Shown one piece after another: positions 6,128 to 7,299 of a DNA stretch of 7,299 nt. The stretch is from an uncultured Eubacteriales bacterium (GTDB lineage Bacteria > Bacillota > Clostridia > Christensenellales > Aristaeellaceae). Numbering within the stretch: position 1 is the stretch's first letter; each line of letters starts with the position of its first letter. Position numbers and translations under genes: made by a program. Where the stretch lies: the NCBI GenBank assembly GCA_902782795.1, contig CACZOT010000175.1:1-7299 (forward strand). Reading direction: 5' to 3'. Below the pieces are notes generated by a model, which was not told the origin of the DNA, ran no database searches, and saw only the letters and a list, made by a program, of their open reading frames with translations.

Positions 6128-6156
6128 TTGCGCGCCGCCGCGAAGTATGCTAGGAT
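6128..6156 (+). promoter_or_regulatory. Extended -10 promoter of the MATE transporter gene
   Basis: The -35 TTGCGC (6128-6133) is followed by 17 bases and the -10 TAGGAT (6151-6156). A TGC directly upstream (6148-6150) supplies the extended -10 TGn element. The short inverted repeat AGGAT (6152-6156) / ATCCT (6163-6167) overlaps the -10 and the expected start. It could be an operator, though it may be chance. Confidence 0.6.
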
Positions 6157-6193
6157 AGGGCGATCCTGCCAAAGAAAACGGAGGTCTTCCCCC

Positions 6194-7299
6194 ATGCAGA
6201 CGGCCCAGGAAGCGCGCAAAGGCTTCTACAAAACGCTGATCGTCCTCGCCCTGCCCATCGTCCTCCAGAACCTGATCAACTCCGCGGTGGGCGCGGCGGA
6301 TACGGTCATGCTCGGCTACGTGAGCCAGAGGGCGCTGTCCGCCTCCTCGCTGGCGAACAACGTGCAGTTCATTCTGAACATGTTCTTCTACGGCGTGTGC
6401 TCGGGCTCGAGCGTGCTCATCGCCCAGTACTGGGGCCGCAAGGATTATGATACCATTGAGCGCTCCATCGGCATCGCCCTGCGCTTTTCGCTGGCCATCG
6501 GCGTGGTGTTCTGCACGGCGGCGCTCGCGTTCCCCGCGCGGCTGATGCGCATCTTCACGCCGGAGGAGGATATCGTCGCCGAGGGCGCGAAGTACCTGCG
6601 CATCATCGCCTTCGGCTACCTGACCAGCGCCTTCACGGAGGTCTACTGCGCGGCGCAGCGCTCCATGGAGCGGGTGATGTTCGGCACCATCGTAAACACG
6701 GTCTCGCTGCTGATGAACGTCGCTCTCAACGCCTGCTTCATCTTTGGGCTGCTCTTCTTCCCCAAGCTGGACCTGGTCGGCGTGGCCATCGCAACGCTCA
6801 TCGCGCGCGCGGCCGCCTTCCTGATCTGCCTTGTGGACGCCCTGCGCCCGCGCCTCGTACGCCTGCGCCTGCCCTATCTCTTCGCGCGTAAGAAGGAGCT
6901 CTTCCAGGATTTCGTCAAGTTCACCCTACCCGCCCTGGGCAACGATTTCGCTTGGGGCCTGGGCTTCTCCATGTACTCGGTGATCCTCGGCCACCTGGGC
7001 AGTGATATGGTCGCCGCCAATTCCTACGCTGGCGTGGTGCGCTCGCTCTCCACGGTGGTCTGCTTCGCCATCGCCAACGCCGCCGCCATCATCATGGGCA
7101 AGACCCTGGGAGAGAACCGCCTGGCCGACGCGGCGGTGTACGCCCGGCGCTTCAAGTGGCTCAGCGTGATCACAGGCGTAGCCGCGGGCCTGGTCATCGC
7201 CCTCGTTTCGCCGTTCGTCCTGGCCCACGCCAGGCTCGACGAGCGGTCTCTCGCCTTCCTGCGCTTCATGCTGGCCGTCAGCACGGTGAACGTTGTGGG
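6194..7299 (+). CDS. MATE-family multidrug/cation efflux transporter, 3'-truncated
   Basis: MATE proteins are inner-membrane antiporters, typically 12 membrane segments and about 450 residues, that export drugs or metabolites using a Na+ or H+ gradient. Here 368 codons are visible and the frame runs off the window end. The sequence shows repeated hydrophobic segments, the first being TLIVLALPIVLQNLINSAVG (14-33). A conserved early AADTVMLG motif follows; Asp36 is at a position comparable to the coupling acid of Vibrio NorM (from memory). GSSVLIAQYWGRKD appears after segment 2. The second half repeats the plan from about residue 245, with FTLPALGNDFAWGLGFSMYSVILG and IIMGKTLGENR. The start is set by ACGGAGG with GGAGG at 6180-6184, 9 bases upstream. 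It follows the capA terminator and has its own promoter, so it is probably unrelated in function. The substrate cannot be predicted. Confidence 0.9.
   Translation, partial: MQTAQEARKGFYKTLIVLALPIVLQNLINSAVGAADTVMLGYVSQRALSASSLANNVQFILNMFFYGVCSGSSVLIAQYWGRKDYDTIERSIGIALRFSLAIGVVFCTAALAFPARLMRIFTPEEDIVAEGAKYLRIIAFGYLTSAFTEVYCAAQRSMERVMFGTIVNTVSLLMNVALNACFIFGLLFFPKLDLVGVAIATLIARAAAFLICLVDALRPRLVRLRLPYLFARKKELFQDFVKFTLPALGNDFAWGLGFSMYSVILGHLGSDMVAANSYAGVVRSLSTVVCFAIANAAAIIMGKTLGENRLADAAVYARRFKWLSVITGVAAGLVIALVSPFVLAHARLDERSLAFLRFMLAVSTVNVV

Noticed and set aside
4574..6172. 532-codon open frame on the minus strand
   Set aside because: It lies opposite the CapA-like gene and reads across its terminator and promoter. 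Its composition is the antisense of a normal gene.

Overview
The window is GC-rich, densely coding and entirely on the + strand. It carries five complete genes and two genes cut by the window edges. The spoIIR, sleB and ypeB genes mark an endospore-forming Firmicute. Strong GGAGG-type ribosome sites and the GC-rich codon use suggest a high-GC member of the Clostridia. That placement is an inference, and I cannot name a genus.

Layout. (1) 1-813 is the 3' part of ispE (isoprenoid precursor synthesis). It is followed after 58 bases by a secreted peptidoglycan-binding-domain protein with an uncharacterised C-terminal domain (872-1729). A strong terminator at 1745-1780 closes this block. A near-consensus housekeeping promoter lies inside ispE (554-582), next to a perfect palindrome, and could drive the second gene on its own. 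(2) 1887-4410 is a tight three-gene sporulation/germination cluster: spoIIR (forespore signal that triggers sigma-E maturation), sleB (spore cortex-lytic enzyme) and ypeB (partner needed for SleB stability and assembly). spoIIR and sleB overlap by 8 bases, sleB and ypeB are 15 bases apart, and the ypeB stop codon sits in a hairpin followed by a T run. (3) 4411-4615 is a 205-base gap with further hairpins and a good sigma-A promoter. It leads to a monocistronic membrane-anchored CapA-type metallophosphatase-fold protein (4616-6031) with its own terminator. (4) 6194-7299 is the 5' part of a MATE-family efflux transporter with its own extended -10 promoter.

The common theme of the centre is the cell envelope and spore. 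There is a secreted wall-binding protein, the SpoIIR signal that starts mother-cell development, and the SleB/YpeB pair, which is laid down in the spore and later degrades cortex during germination. I see no mobile element, CRISPR array, tRNA or rRNA, and no gene-free stretch longer than about 205 bases. I found no clearly new system. The most interesting points are the spoIIR-sleB-ypeB coupling, the promoter buried in ispE, the unassigned domain of the wall-binding protein, and a 137-residue stretch of the CapA-like protein without a single Lys or Arg.
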